Shown here: positions 10,301 to 19,569 of the stretch, one piece after another
How positions within the stretch are numbered: position 1 is the first letter of the stretch
Layout of the letters: each line of letters starts with the position of its first letter
Origin: SKVR01 sp037441525
GTDB taxonomy: Bacteria; Bacteroidota; Bacteroidia; Bacteroidales; UBA7960
Assembly: GCA_037441525.1 (NCBI GenBank)
Contig: JBBISA010000011.1
Coordinates: forward strand, 13,968-77,967
Direction: 5' to 3'
Length of the DNA: 64,000 nt
Made by a program: the position numbers and the translations under genes
Notes under the pieces: model-generated
What the model saw: only the letters and a program-made list of their open reading frames with translations
Told to the model about the DNA's origin: nothing
The model's database searches: none

Positions 10301-11573
10301 CCCATGGCCCATTGAAGCCGATGGCAAAGGCCCGTCTTTAGTATCGGTGGAGGTAAACCCACGTGGAAACCCCGATACTTATGAGTACTGGACTCTCTCC
10401 AAATATAAAAGCGGTTCACCCTATGCCAATGATGAAGCTTCCCAACTTATAATAACACTTCAACATTTAATAGAAAATCAGGCACAGGTTGTACTTAACC
10501 TGGATGAAATATTCGACACCCCCCCTGGCTCCAATTATTACCAATTAATAAATGATCGTCCAGCCTATGCAGATGCCACCCTGTTGGGAGGTTTGCTTGC
10601 CCTGAAGCCACTGAAACGAGGGGATACCCGCATTCACCTTACCATAACACCCGTTTCTGGTGCACCCTGGACCACCGCTTTCAGGGTACTTGTTCACCCA
10701 CAGGCTCACCAGTTATCAAAGGGGGCCTATACTTTCGCCCAATGGCAGACCACCGAACCTGAATACTCTTACCCTGCAAATATGCTATTCCTTCAATCCG
10801 ACATCAATGATCCCGGATTAGCCCATCCCCTGCTGTTCCCCTATTTTGTTGCCCACAACGACTACCACTCGAATGACCTGGACAAAATAGGGTTTCCATA
10901 CTCCTTAACCGGACGCACACGGCTCAATGCCCTGGGCAGTGAGGGCATTTCGTTTATAAATACCGGCCGACAGCGCGATTTGGGTGGAGCGATGCTGGCC
11001 CTTGATACTCGCGGCATTACCAGCGCACAAGTCGATTGGACAGCAGGCACCGTGCTGCGAAACGATCGGGTGTATGCCCTAAGGTTGCAATACCGCACCG
11101 GCACCCAGGGTGAATGGCGCGACCTGCTCATCAACGGACAGGTTCAGGAATACATTACCCAAGCCAATGGCCACTCAAGACAGATGGGACCTGTAATGCT
11201 TCCGGCCGAGTTGCTCAACCTTCCCAACCTGCAACTTCTATGGAAGTACTACCATGTGTCGGGCAACAGTGGCTCACGCGCAGAACTGCGACTCGACAAT
11301 ATTTACATTACATCCACAGTGAATGTTGATGAAATTGATACACCGGGATTCATTATATATTCCGCCGGAAATAAACTTTTCGCCAGTGTAAATCAGCCAC
11401 AGAATGCCTTTGTAAAGGTTTACAACCTGATGGGCCAGGAAGTATTCAGCGCACCAATTGCAGACTCAGGGGTGCAGGCTTTCGAAATGCAATTATCGAC
11501 CGGCATATATATAGCCCGCATTACCAATGGGTTTTTGGTGGAAAGCCGAAAAATTTTAATCAACAGCAGGTAA
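7338..11573 (+). CDS. Giant secreted CotH-domain protein with lamin-tail and T9SS domains
   Basis: 1411 aa. A signal peptide (1-22) is followed by a beta-sandwich (~24-186) and a chitobiase-C-like domain (YTLDGTDPR, ~220). A CotH kinase-like domain spans ~335-640 (GLRIRGGWSRHPEFPKHAFR; YINGLYWGIYQSQERAEADF). A second chitobiase-C-like repeat (FYTFDGTDPR, ~815) and a lamin-tail domain (TEMHYNPTDEGDLNGQELEF, ~880-985) follow, then further beta-rich modules. The T9SS sorting domain is at ~1335-1411 (VKVYNLMGQEVF, ending SRKILINSR). CotH of Bacillus spores is a protein kinase; in secreted Bacteroidota proteins the role is not established, and I do not assign activity. It stands alone, between a minus-strand gene and a convergent minus-strand gene. 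Confidence 0.85.
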   Translation: MKHILYLLLSLYFSIIPFYSDSQVFVDWGSEWSYFKGVAEPSQPQGSWRTNSFNASTWALGNAPFQYGEGTYGTVLDDMQGNYSTLFIRKEFFLENIDEIDNLLVAVDYDDGYALWINGSLVINRNAPARLEFNQFGTIDHESGNYDITTLTIGELTLINGINVVAIQGFNYSLSSNDFYINAYLEGKKGMPVAGNVRVDTRSGFYTEVFTTQLTGTQPGDPIHYTLDGTDPRISSTALKGTSPVQVTIDPDSNLGERGKTGGVVLRASIIKTGFLPGIPTTRNYIFLKKVITQTHPGGPWPTGNINGQIIDLPMDARVTNDVRYKELMDDALLDIPTIAITTAPDNLFNPISGIYVNAKYHGRTWERPSNVELIYPDGRPGFNIDAGLRIRGGWSRHPEFPKHAFRLFFRSEYGESKLRFPLFGNDGVSTFDKIDFRTSQNYSWSKGGPEGVYNTMNRDVFSRDIQRDMGHPYTRSRYYHLYINGLYWGIYQSQERAEADFAQSYLGGISDDYDVIKVDIGENWNLYTIEATDGNTDAWEAVWSMTQKGFAANADYFNLIGRTPAGEPDPSKTVWVDIDNLIDYMLIIFYTGNFDAPVSKFSNNYNPNNFFAIFNRTRTDQGFKFIIHDAEHTLLANPVGPGVGLNENRVNIGNITFGQMNVTSFSKFHPQWLHHRLTSNREYRMRFIDRAYKHFIQNGILQPDSNVKRFKSTADQLQLAIIAESARWGDVFVSVPRTKDKDWIPAVNQVINDYFPYRTDIVLGQLLQQSLYAMLKAPVVKNAGGEVIKGTKLRIADETEITLENINTNGTIFYTFDGTDPRAVGGQTSSTAKATSSFATLKAMPGTQLKARIRWVDLWSPLHEIYFQDTSVFDYLKVTEMHYNPTDEGDLNGQELEFIELKNTGKRPIDLSGVSFTEGIQYTFATGTIVNPGDFVVLASNNEAFSGFYQMPTSHQYAGRLSNSGETITLKASTGEIIFSYSYSDKAPWPIEADGKGPSLVSVEVNPRGNPDTYEYWTLSKYKSGSPYANDEASQLIITLQHLIENQAQVVLNLDEIFDTPPGSNYYQLINDRPAYADATLLGGLLALKPLKRGDTRIHLTITPVSGAPWTTAFRVLVHPQAHQLSKGAYTFAQWQTTEPEYSYPANMLFLQSDINDPGLAHPLLFPYFVAHNDYHSNDLDKIGFPYSLTGRTRLNALGSEGISFINTGRQRDLGGAMLALDTRGITSAQVDWTAGTVLRNDRVYALRLQYRTGTQGEWRDLLINGQVQEYITQANGHSRQMGPVMLPAELLNLPNLQLLWKYYHVSGNSGSRAELRLDNIYITSTVNVDEIDTPGFIIYSAGNKLFASVNQPQNAFVKVYNLMGQEVFSAPIADSGVQAFEMQLSTGIYIARITNGFLVESRKILINSR

Positions 11574-11581
11574 GGTTTAGC

Positions 11582-11617
11582 CCGGGTGGTAACTGCAATT
11601 CCCGCCCGGACTTTTCT
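11582..11617 (+). terminator. Hairpin after the CotH gene
   Basis: CCGGGTGG (11582-11589) pairs with CCGCCCGG (11602-11609) with one G:T pair, followed by ACTTTTCT. It lies 8 bp after the stop codon. The short T run makes it a modest intrinsic terminator. Confidence 0.55.
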
Positions 11618-11682
11618 AAGGACAGGATAGGAATCAAAACTTCAGACCTTACTTGTGTTTGACTTAATGAGATAATTCAGGA

Positions 11683-11708
11683 CGGGTGGGAAGTGAAAGT
11701 CCCGCCCG
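11683..11708. repeat. Second copy of the GC-rich hairpin, 100 bp from the first
   Basis: CGGGTGGGA (11683-11691) pairs with TCCCGCCCG (11700-11708). The right arm and tail repeat the sequence at 11601-11613 exactly (cccgcccggactt), 100 bp downstream. It lies 14 bp beyond the stop of the convergent minus-strand gene and may serve it as a terminator, though there is no clear T run on that strand. Confidence 0.5.
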
Positions 11709-11721
11709 GACTTATTTCATG

Positions 11722-13977
11722 TCAGGAAAGCATCATGGAAAGGATTTTAAGATGCGGATAGTTAGGATCGAGTTGTTTCAATTCCTGAAACAGCTGAGCA
11801 GCATCGTTGCGTTGTTCCAGAACCAGGTTCACCATGATCATGGAATGAAGATACGCCGGGTCAAACCTGAACTGTTCATAATACTCCACGAACCAACGCC
11901 TTGCCTGCTCAGGCTCCTTGCGTTCGAGATAAAACTCGGCTAAAAGTCTTCCTGCAATATGCGACCGGTAAATATTCATTGAAGCGAGGAGAACATCGAT
12001 AGCTTCATTGGTCCGGTTAGCAGCCCCAAGGGTTTGGGCATGCAGAACCTGGTCGCGGGTCTGAAAGGGGATATAATCATCGAAGTAGTATTTCCTGGGT
12101 GGCACCTGAAGAAACTGCCGCGCATTGGCAGCTTCAAGGGCACCGGCAATGGTTTTGGCCTGTTCATTCTGGTTATTGTACACAAGAGCGGCGTAGAGTT
12201 TTCCCATTACATTGGGTTTGCGGTCTTCGGGGGCTAAATCCAAGGCTTGTTCAAAATACTTTATAGCTGAGGAAAGATCACCTTTTATGAGGTAAATTTC
12301 ACCAATTCGGAACCGTGCAAAGAAAGATTCTTCAAACTCCAGAGACCGCAAATAATAATTCAGTGCCCTGGGCAAATCGGAAAGCTGGAGCAAGCTGGAT
12401 GCTGCATCGCGGTAATTTTCAGCGATGTAAGGATTCATTCGCAGCAGCGCTTCATACTCGCGATAGGCCAATTCGGGCCGTCCTATCTTCTCATATCTAC
12501 TGGCCAACTGAACCCTTGCCGTGGTAAGGTCCAATGATGGATTTCTCATAACGTTAAAGGCCAGCGAATCGACAAAACCTCGGGTACGATAGGTTTGGGC
12601 GTAGCTTACAGACTGACTGTCGTCTTTCACGAATGGCCAGTGCCGCATAAGTTGTTGAATGCGATGGTGAGCAAGAAGCCGGTCGAGATCGGTAACACCC
12701 CAGTTGTTTTTGTAATATTCCCGTGAAGGGATTTGTTTCCGTTGTTCGCCTAATACCCCCGAAGCAGCAATGGCGTTGAAAAATGCCTCAGCCATGAGAA
12801 AATTCCCTTCAATATTGGGGTGAACATGCTCAGTCATATAATTGTTGCCAATGAGCCGGTTAGGTGAGTTCTCATTAAAATGATCGAGCATAGGTACCTT
12901 GTACGCGTTGTATTTTTTGGTTAGCTCCCCTATGATTTGGTTTATATCTTCACTTGCTCTGAAACGCAGGCAATCGAGATCCTTTGCACGGTAATAGAGG
13001 TTAAATGCACTCTCATAATCGCCATCAGCTTCCGCCAGCCTGGCCCGGTTATAAACGTCAGCAGCAGCCTCAAGGGTATCAGTTGCCATGGAATTGAAGG
13101 GTTCCATACCGTTGATGTTACTTACCATTTCACTGTAAAATACAGGAACCCCTTTTTTTGCGGCATGATTAAGAACTTCGCTCATATTTTGACGATAATG
13201 GCGCATGGTAATATTGTATTCATTGCTGTGAAGCAAAATATCGGCATTGGCCACAATCCGCTTCATGAGTGTACCCGTCGTCTTTTCGGCTCCGGCCCTG
13301 GCAATTTTCATGGCTATGCTGGTAATGCCCTGGCGAAACATCTGATATGTCCTGAAGTCCATAAACCACAAATGAAGTTTTACAAGGGATCGGTTTCTGC
13401 TCATGGTTTCGTTGGAACCTATACCAAAAGCGCCATAGAACTCATTGTGACCTTCGTAGATGAGTATGGCGTCGGGGCTCCAGGCAAGTATCTGACCAAT
13501 GAAATCGCGAAGGGTAAAACTGTTGATGGCCGTAATAGATGTGTTTACCATTTCAATACGCTTGCCGGGCCAGGCATCTTCCAGCTGCTGGTGCAAAATG
13601 CGGGAAAACATAATATTGCGGTCGTAAGGAAAACCATAAACCACCGAACTGCCCATTACAAATACCCTGAAGGTATTTTCAGGTTTTTTCTTCAGAAAAA
13701 TATCGTTGGCCGGAGACGTATATTCCAGTTTCTGAAAATATTTCCTGCCGATCTCCGGGTTCACGATCATATACTTTTCATACCCTTCAACCTCATTGGG
13801 AATAAACAATTTAAGATTTCCGCCATACCCAAACAACCTTAATAACACTTCTAACATAATCAGAAACACGATGGGCAACAACAGGGCAATAAGTTTAAAA
13901 ACTCTCTGCCTGCCTGGTGAAATTGCCTGGGCAGGTTTTTTTTCTGATTTTTTTACAGGTTTTTTTGCCTTAGCCAT
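11722..13977 (-). CDS. Membrane-anchored SGNH hydrolase-like protein with TPR repeats
   Basis: 751 aa. A lysine-rich cytosolic start (~1-28) is followed by one membrane segment (~29-48: LIALLLPIVFLIMLEVLL). Next comes an SGNH/GDSL-like domain (~100-400) with block I as VMGSSVVYG (nucleophile Ser inside GSS), YEGHNEFYG carrying a block III-like N, and a late DHFNENSPN / TEHVHPN region where the Asp/His pair is expected (~365-390). TPR-like helical repeats fill ~470-740 (for example ALNYYLRSLEFEESFFARFR). The likely role is deacylation of a cell-envelope glycan or lipid, with the TPRs holding a partner; this is inference from the fold. It is a single gene, convergent with the CotH gene. The opposite strand shows a 301-codon open frame that is only a shadow. 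Confidence 0.8.
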   Translation of the reverse strand: MAKAKKPVKKSEKKPAQAISPGRQRVFKLIALLLPIVFLIMLEVLLRLFGYGGNLKLFIPNEVEGYEKYMIVNPEIGRKYFQKLEYTSPANDIFLKKKPENTFRVFVMGSSVVYGFPYDRNIMFSRILHQQLEDAWPGKRIEMVNTSITAINSFTLRDFIGQILAWSPDAILIYEGHNEFYGAFGIGSNETMSRNRSLVKLHLWFMDFRTYQMFRQGITSIAMKIARAGAEKTTGTLMKRIVANADILLHSNEYNITMRHYRQNMSEVLNHAAKKGVPVFYSEMVSNINGMEPFNSMATDTLEAAADVYNRARLAEADGDYESAFNLYYRAKDLDCLRFRASEDINQIIGELTKKYNAYKVPMLDHFNENSPNRLIGNNYMTEHVHPNIEGNFLMAEAFFNAIAASGVLGEQRKQIPSREYYKNNWGVTDLDRLLAHHRIQQLMRHWPFVKDDSQSVSYAQTYRTRGFVDSLAFNVMRNPSLDLTTARVQLASRYEKIGRPELAYREYEALLRMNPYIAENYRDAASSLLQLSDLPRALNYYLRSLEFEESFFARFRIGEIYLIKGDLSSAIKYFEQALDLAPEDRKPNVMGKLYAALVYNNQNEQAKTIAGALEAANARQFLQVPPRKYYFDDYIPFQTRDQVLHAQTLGAANRTNEAIDVLLASMNIYRSHIAGRLLAEFYLERKEPEQARRWFVEYYEQFRFDPAYLHSMIMVNLVLEQRNDAAQLFQELKQLDPNYPHLKILSMMLS

Positions 13978-14207
13978 GGGTATAGATTATTGAAAGTGGA
14001 ATAGTTAATTGATAGCCAACACTGCAAATTCAGACGTAGTGAAAATGTATGTTCCGGCGCCGAAATTACTACTTCCTGAAAAACAACGGAAAAGTTGGTT
14101 AAAAAAAGTTGTGCGCTGAAAATATAACTATCATATTATCAATAACAAGAATCGAAAACAATACCCATGTATATGTTAAGGGAAATTCATAATCAGGAAT
14201 AATGGTG

Positions 14208-14215
14208 TATATTTG
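14208..14215 (+). promoter_or_regulatory. -7 element for the GH10-to-kinase gene run
   Basis: TATATTTG matches TAnnTTTG 55 bp before the GH10 start. It is the only good candidate in the 292-bp gap and would drive the whole 14.3-24.7 kb run. Confidence 0.5.
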
Positions 14216-14269
14216 ACAACCCCAAACACCCTATACATTTAACATATTAGCCACCAAATTTCTTAAAGA

Positions 14270-16795
14270 ATGATTAAAAATTTACTAAAGAACGCTATAG
14301 TGTTGATTTTTATTCTTGTATTTCAAACACTAACTGCTCAGATACCTGAAGGGGGAGCGCAATTGAATGCCACCACCGGCACTACCTTCCAGAGAATTGG
14401 CGGTGGGACACTCACCACAGTATCTGTAACAGGTCAATCATTCACCACAGCATTGCGAATGGTTACAGGCAGCCCTATGAACAATGCATGGGACTCGCAA
14501 ATCCGTTTTCCGGCCGTAGCCGGAATAGCTTCAAACGACGTTATCCTGGTAGCCTTCTGGGCACGTACCATTTCGACACAGGTTGAAACCGGTGAGGGCC
14601 AACTGATTGTGGTCATTGAGAATAATTCAACCTATGCGAAAGAGATATACCAGCAAGTTAACATAGGCGCTGACTGGAAACAGTATTTTGCCCCGGTAAA
14701 AGTGGTTTCGACATTGGCATCTAATCAGGTTTCCTATGCCTTTTTTACTGGTTTTGCTAACCAAACCATCGAAATTGCAGATGTTAAATATCTGAACTAC
14801 AAAAACACCCTTACTCTTGAAGCACTTCCAGTAACAGAGATAACCTATATAGGCCAGGCCCCCGACGCCCCCTGGCGCCAGCCAGCACAGGAAAGGATCA
14901 GTCTTTACAGGAAAGGTACTGTTACTTTCCTTGTAGTAGATGAGAATGGAGTACCTGTACCCGATGCAGAGCTTTCCATTGAAATGACCCGGCACCAGTT
15001 TGGATTTGGCACTGCTATTCCCGCCTCAAGATTTCTCACCAATGCTACCTTCAGAAATAAGGTGTATGAACTATTCAACGAGGTTGTTTTTGAAAACGAT
15101 CTGAAATGGACCAATTTCAATCCGGCATCAACCCTGAACCTCCGCAATTCTCTCGACTCCCTTGAAAAACGCAACATCCCAGTTCGCGGACATACTGTTG
15201 TATGGCCTGCATGGCGATGGCTGCCTACCTGGCTAAGGCAATATGAAACCGACCCGGTTGCCCTGCGCATGTTTGTTGAAAAGCGCATTGAAGAAGTAGT
15301 AACCTTTGGCAAGGGGAGGCTGGTGGATTGGGATGTGCTCAATGAACCCTACTCCGAAAAAGACCTGATGACCATTTTGGGCAACGATGTAATGGCCGAC
15401 TGGTTTAAACGGACCCGAATCTATGACCGAGGAGTAAAACTTTATATTAACGATTATGCCATACTGAGTGGCGGCGGTTACAACCAGGTAAAACAAGACT
15501 TCTATTTCAACCTGGTTAAACAAATAGACAATCAGGGTGGCCAAATTGACGGCATAGGTTTTCAGGGCCACTTTGGCGGCGATCTTACCTCAGTGCAGAA
15601 GGTTTATGATATTATTGACCGCTATGCCGCCTTAGGTAAGGAGATTAAAATTACCGAACATGATATAAATGTTACCCAACGTGCTGTGCAGGCCGATTAT
15701 ACCCGCGATTTTATGACCATAGTGTTCAGCCATCCTTCAGTTAAGTCATTTCTTTTCTGGGGTTTCTGGGAAAGCAGCCACTGGATGCCCAATGCAGCCT
15801 TTTATAATGCCGACTGGAGCATTCGCCCCCATGGCGAAATGTATAAAGAAATGGTGTTTAACCAATGGTGGACGCCAAAAACAGAGCTTGCCACCGATGA
15901 TGAAGGGATAGCTGGGGCCGAAGGTTTCCTGGGTACCTATAAATACACCCTCACTGTTGAAGGTGCAGAACGAACCGGCACCTTTACCATTGAAAATTCG
16001 AACCACTCTGAAGCAGGAAACCCAATCATCCTGTCGCTTGATGCGTCTGTTCCTGAACAGATAAAGGTTACCGCCGCCAAACCAGGGGTACTTTGCGAAG
16101 GGGAGACCATTATACTCAGCGCACCGGTTGTAGAAGGCTTTGAATATGCCTGGTATCGCAATGAGGAGGTGCTTGCAGAAACCAACTCAACTTTGGAAAC
16201 AGGAATCGCAGGCGCTTATAAAGCAGTAATGACCAAAGGGGATGTAACCCTGGAATCACCTGCCTTTGAAGTAGTTGTAAATCCCATCCCTGAAGCATCA
16301 ATCGCAGTAACAGGCCAGTTGGCATTTTGTCCAGGGGGTTCGGTGAAACTTACCGCCAATGCCGGGACAGAACTTACCTACGACTGGATGCGCAACAACG
16401 TAAAAATTCAGGGGTCAGTATCAACTTTAGTTGCAAAGACTGCCGGTACATACACTCTCGTAACTCATGCCAAGGGTTGCAAAGCAGTTTCAGAACCTGT
16501 TGTGGTTCAGGTTTACGATGCCAACGACGAGCAATGCACCATCGGCATTTTCGAAAATAATGAGAGCGTTCGCATTTATCCCAACCCCTTCAGGGAATCT
16601 TTTACCCTTGAAATTCCCTACCATTTACCAAACGGTATCATTGAAGTGTATAATACCGTTGGCCAGAGGGTATTTGTTTCCGAAATGTCGGCCACCGAAA
16701 CTCAATACCGTATCCCGGTAAGTGAGCCCGGATTTTATACCGTAAAGTTGAGTAATAATGAGGGAAGCAGAACCTTCAGAATTGTAGGAAATTAA
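14270..16795 (+). CDS. Secreted GH10 endo-1,4-beta-xylanase with Ig-like and T9SS domains
   Basis: 841 aa. A signal peptide ends near LTAQ (~23). Residues ~25-185 look like a CBM4/9-type binding module. The GH10 barrel covers ~220-545, with RGHTVVWPAW (HxxxW region), acid/base E359 in DVLNEP and nucleophile E463 in KITEHDIN. In that motif His replaces the more usual Leu after the Glu. WGFWESSHWMP matches the family's late Trp motif. Two PKD/Ig-like domains (~610-775) lead to a T9SS type A sorting domain (~780-841: VRIYPNPFRESF). The activity, cleavage of beta-1,4-xylan outside the cell, is inferred from family GH10. It is first in a co-directional run with GH5, GH16, a symporter and a sugar kinase, 17 bp before the GH5 gene. 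Confidence 0.92.
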   Translation: MIKNLLKNAIVLIFILVFQTLTAQIPEGGAQLNATTGTTFQRIGGGTLTTVSVTGQSFTTALRMVTGSPMNNAWDSQIRFPAVAGIASNDVILVAFWARTISTQVETGEGQLIVVIENNSTYAKEIYQQVNIGADWKQYFAPVKVVSTLASNQVSYAFFTGFANQTIEIADVKYLNYKNTLTLEALPVTEITYIGQAPDAPWRQPAQERISLYRKGTVTFLVVDENGVPVPDAELSIEMTRHQFGFGTAIPASRFLTNATFRNKVYELFNEVVFENDLKWTNFNPASTLNLRNSLDSLEKRNIPVRGHTVVWPAWRWLPTWLRQYETDPVALRMFVEKRIEEVVTFGKGRLVDWDVLNEPYSEKDLMTILGNDVMADWFKRTRIYDRGVKLYINDYAILSGGGYNQVKQDFYFNLVKQIDNQGGQIDGIGFQGHFGGDLTSVQKVYDIIDRYAALGKEIKITEHDINVTQRAVQADYTRDFMTIVFSHPSVKSFLFWGFWESSHWMPNAAFYNADWSIRPHGEMYKEMVFNQWWTPKTELATDDEGIAGAEGFLGTYKYTLTVEGAERTGTFTIENSNHSEAGNPIILSLDASVPEQIKVTAAKPGVLCEGETIILSAPVVEGFEYAWYRNEEVLAETNSTLETGIAGAYKAVMTKGDVTLESPAFEVVVNPIPEASIAVTGQLAFCPGGSVKLTANAGTELTYDWMRNNVKIQGSVSTLVAKTAGTYTLVTHAKGCKAVSEPVVVQVYDANDEQCTIGIFENNESVRIYPNPFRESFTLEIPYHLPNGIIEVYNTVGQRVFVSEMSATETQYRIPVSEPGFYTVKLSNNEGSRTFRIVGN

Positions 16796-16812
16796 TCTAA
16801 TAAAACCTAAGA

Positions 16813-19542
16813 ATGAAAAATCTGAAATATTTTCAGCTCACAATTGTATTGTCCTTACTTTTCGTAATAACCACATCGGCACAGGGATTTCTTCATTGCA
16901 ACGGAAGGTATATTTACGATGGAAATGGCAATGAAGTAATATTGCGCGGTAAAGGCACCGGCAACTGGATGCTGCAGGAAGGCTATATGATGCAAACATC
17001 AGGAGTGGCCAATACACAGCATGAATTCAGGGCAAAGCTTATCGCAACCATAGGTGAAGAAAAAACAGACCAGTTTTACGACAAATGGCTGGAAAACCAT
17101 TTTACCCGCACAGATGTAGACTCCATGAAATCATGGGGATTCAACAGTGTAAGGGTGGCCATGCACTACAAGTGGTTTACCCCACCCATTGAACAAGAAC
17201 CGGTTCCCGGCGAAATAACCTGGATTGAAAGGGGTTTTGTAATGATAGATTCACTATTGGATTGGTGCGGTGACAATAAAATGTATCTGATACTCGATCT
17301 GCATGGTGCACCTGGTGGTCAGGGGAAGGATGCTGCTATTTCGGATTACGATCCCACCAAACCATCGCTCTGGGAAAGCCAGGCCAACAAGGACAAAACC
17401 ATTGCCCTGTGGCGCAAACTGGCCCAACGGTATGCCAATGAGCCATGGATTGGGGGTTACGACCTTATAAACGAAACCAACTGGACCTTCCCTGAAGGCA
17501 ATAATTCCCAGCTTCGAAAACTCATGGTTGATATTACTGCCGCCATTCGCGAGGTTGACCAGAACCACATAATTTTTGTGGAAGGAAACGGCTTTGCCAA
17601 CGATTTCAGTGGCATGACCCCACCCTGGGACGACAATATGTCTTATAGTTTTCATAAATACTGGACTTATAACACCCAGGAATCCATCAACTTTGCCATA
17701 AACCTGCGCAATCAGCATAATGTTCCTATCTGGCTGGGCGAAACCGGTGAGAACTCCAATGTATGGTTTACCAGCCTTATTGCGCTGGCCGAGAAAAATC
17801 GAATTGGCTGGGCAATGTGGCCGGTAAAAAAACCCGGAATCAACAACCCACTCAGGGTAATTGTACCTGCTGCATACACCAACCTTATCAATTACTGGAA
17901 AGGCACAGCCACTAATCCCGGTGTTGATGCAGCCTTTGCCGCTGTAATGCAGTTTGCAGAAAATCATCGTATTGAAAATTGCGTTTTCCAGAAAGATGTT
18001 GTAGATGCAATGATCAGACAGCCCCATACTAACGAAACCATTCCCTTTACCCTTTTTGATGTTGGAGAGCCCGTTTTTGCCACCGACTACAACCTGGGGC
18101 GCAGTGGATATGCATACTGGGATACCGATTCAGCAAATTTTCATCTCAACACCAATACTTATGTAAACTGGAACCAGGGATGGGCCTATCGTAACGATGG
18201 TGTGGATATACAAACCTGCACCGATACCGACGTAAATAATGGATTTAATGTAGGATGGACCAATACTGGAGAATGGATGGAATACACAGTTGTTTCAGAT
18301 ATTCAGGCAGCTTTCAGGCTGCGGGTGCGCTCTGCATCGGGAGGCAGTGGATCGAAGATCCGGCTGGAAGCCAACGGAACACCTATTTCGCAGGTACTTA
18401 CTCTCCCCGGGAGTGGTGCGTGGCAATCATGGCGGTCAGACAATTTTCAGGGTATTATTTTGGAAAAAGGGGTTAACAAAATCAAATTCATATTTGAACA
18501 AGGAGGTTCCAATCTCAACTACTTCATGTTTCTTGATCCCGTAGAAACCTCTGCTGTACCTTTCAGAAATCTATACGCCTACTCATCGGTTGATGGGCGC
18601 ACAGTAACCCTGGTTCTGAACAAACCTGTTACAACCCCTGAAGGTACCGGACTCTCCCCGGGGTTTTCTTTAACCTGCAACAACGAACCCTTCGAAATAA
18701 AATCCATAACCATTGATCCAAGCAATACCCGGGTCATCAGATTCGAACTAAACAATGCCCTGTTTTTTGGTGGTATAATAAGGCTTTCTTACAACGGGCA
18801 AACTTTTTTTCACAATGAGGAGAATCTTGAGAACTTCACCAACCTTATTGTTACCAATAATCTGCCTGTAAGATTTACCTTACCAGCGCGGGTGCAGGCT
18901 GAGGATTTTGCCGTAAACTTCGGTATGGTGAGCGAAACATGCACCGATACAGGCGGTGGGCTTAATATGGGTTATGCCAACCCTGGTGATTATCTCGATT
19001 ACAGGGTACATGTTCCCAACGCCGGCAATTATACCATCAACTTCAGGGTAGCCACAATAAGAGCATCGAGCCAGCTTACGGTAATGGTTGAATCTGGAAA
19101 CACCTTTTCTGAAGTGGGTACCCTCACCATTACACCAACTGGGGGTTGGCAAACCTGGGCAACATTGCCCCTGAATGTAACCCTTCCGCAGGGGCGTTAT
19201 ACTTTGCGGTTGTTTATCAGATCAGGAGAGTTCAACATTAACTGGTTTCAGGTGAATACATCAACGGTTGATGTGGAAAAGATTCCTGAAAAAACCTTCA
19301 GGCTGGCCCCCAATCCTGTGAGCGACCAGGCAGTTCTTTATGCTCCTGAAACAGGCATTTCACCCAATCAGGTTGCCATATACAATATGATGGGGCAGCA
19401 GGTTCTATTGCAGGAATATTTACAAGGTATAACCGAAAAACTTGCTGTTGGACATCTGAAACAGGGCATTTATATTGTAGTTCTGAAAAGAGACATGATG
19501 CCCCTGTACTCATCCAAAATGATCATTCAGAAAAATGATTAA
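16813..19542 (+). CDS. Secreted GH5 glucanase with two CBM6 modules and T9SS domain
   Basis: 909 aa. A signal peptide ends near SAQ (~24). The GH5 barrel covers ~25-385: GFLHCNGRYIYDGNGNEVIL at the start, acid/base E221 in DLINETNW, HKYW (~278), and nucleophile E310 in WLGETGENS. Residues ~405-565 and ~690-820 each read as a CBM6 beta-sandwich (TCTDTDVNNGFNVGWTNTGE; TCTDTGGGLNMGYANPGD). A T9SS sorting domain ends the protein (~830-909: RLAPNPVSDQAVL). GH5 covers many beta-glucan and mannan activities. With flanking GH10 and GH16 genes, a beta-1,4- or mixed-linkage glucanase is the likeliest role, but the substrate is inference. It is the second gene of the run, 27 bp before the GH16 gene. Confidence 0.9.
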   Translation: MKNLKYFQLTIVLSLLFVITTSAQGFLHCNGRYIYDGNGNEVILRGKGTGNWMLQEGYMMQTSGVANTQHEFRAKLIATIGEEKTDQFYDKWLENHFTRTDVDSMKSWGFNSVRVAMHYKWFTPPIEQEPVPGEITWIERGFVMIDSLLDWCGDNKMYLILDLHGAPGGQGKDAAISDYDPTKPSLWESQANKDKTIALWRKLAQRYANEPWIGGYDLINETNWTFPEGNNSQLRKLMVDITAAIREVDQNHIIFVEGNGFANDFSGMTPPWDDNMSYSFHKYWTYNTQESINFAINLRNQHNVPIWLGETGENSNVWFTSLIALAEKNRIGWAMWPVKKPGINNPLRVIVPAAYTNLINYWKGTATNPGVDAAFAAVMQFAENHRIENCVFQKDVVDAMIRQPHTNETIPFTLFDVGEPVFATDYNLGRSGYAYWDTDSANFHLNTNTYVNWNQGWAYRNDGVDIQTCTDTDVNNGFNVGWTNTGEWMEYTVVSDIQAAFRLRVRSASGGSGSKIRLEANGTPISQVLTLPGSGAWQSWRSDNFQGIILEKGVNKIKFIFEQGGSNLNYFMFLDPVETSAVPFRNLYAYSSVDGRTVTLVLNKPVTTPEGTGLSPGFSLTCNNEPFEIKSITIDPSNTRVIRFELNNALFFGGIIRLSYNGQTFFHNEENLENFTNLIVTNNLPVRFTLPARVQAEDFAVNFGMVSETCTDTGGGLNMGYANPGDYLDYRVHVPNAGNYTINFRVATIRASSQLTVMVESGNTFSEVGTLTITPTGGWQTWATLPLNVTLPQGRYTLRLFIRSGEFNINWFQVNTSTVDVEKIPEKTFRLAPNPVSDQAVLYAPETGISPNQVAIYNMMGQQVLLQEYLQGITEKLAVGHLKQGIYIVVLKRDMMPLYSSKMIIQKND

Positions 19543-19569
19543 AAACATAACCCAAAGCCTATATCCGCC

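Noticed and set aside
12937..13842. 301-codon open frame on the plus strand
   Set aside because: It lies antisense inside the SGNH/TPR gene, lacks any motif and follows the codon shadow of that gene.
17254..18027. 257-codon open frame on the minus strand
   Set aside because: Antisense to the GH5 catalytic domain, whose catalytic residues are intact; no start context or domain.
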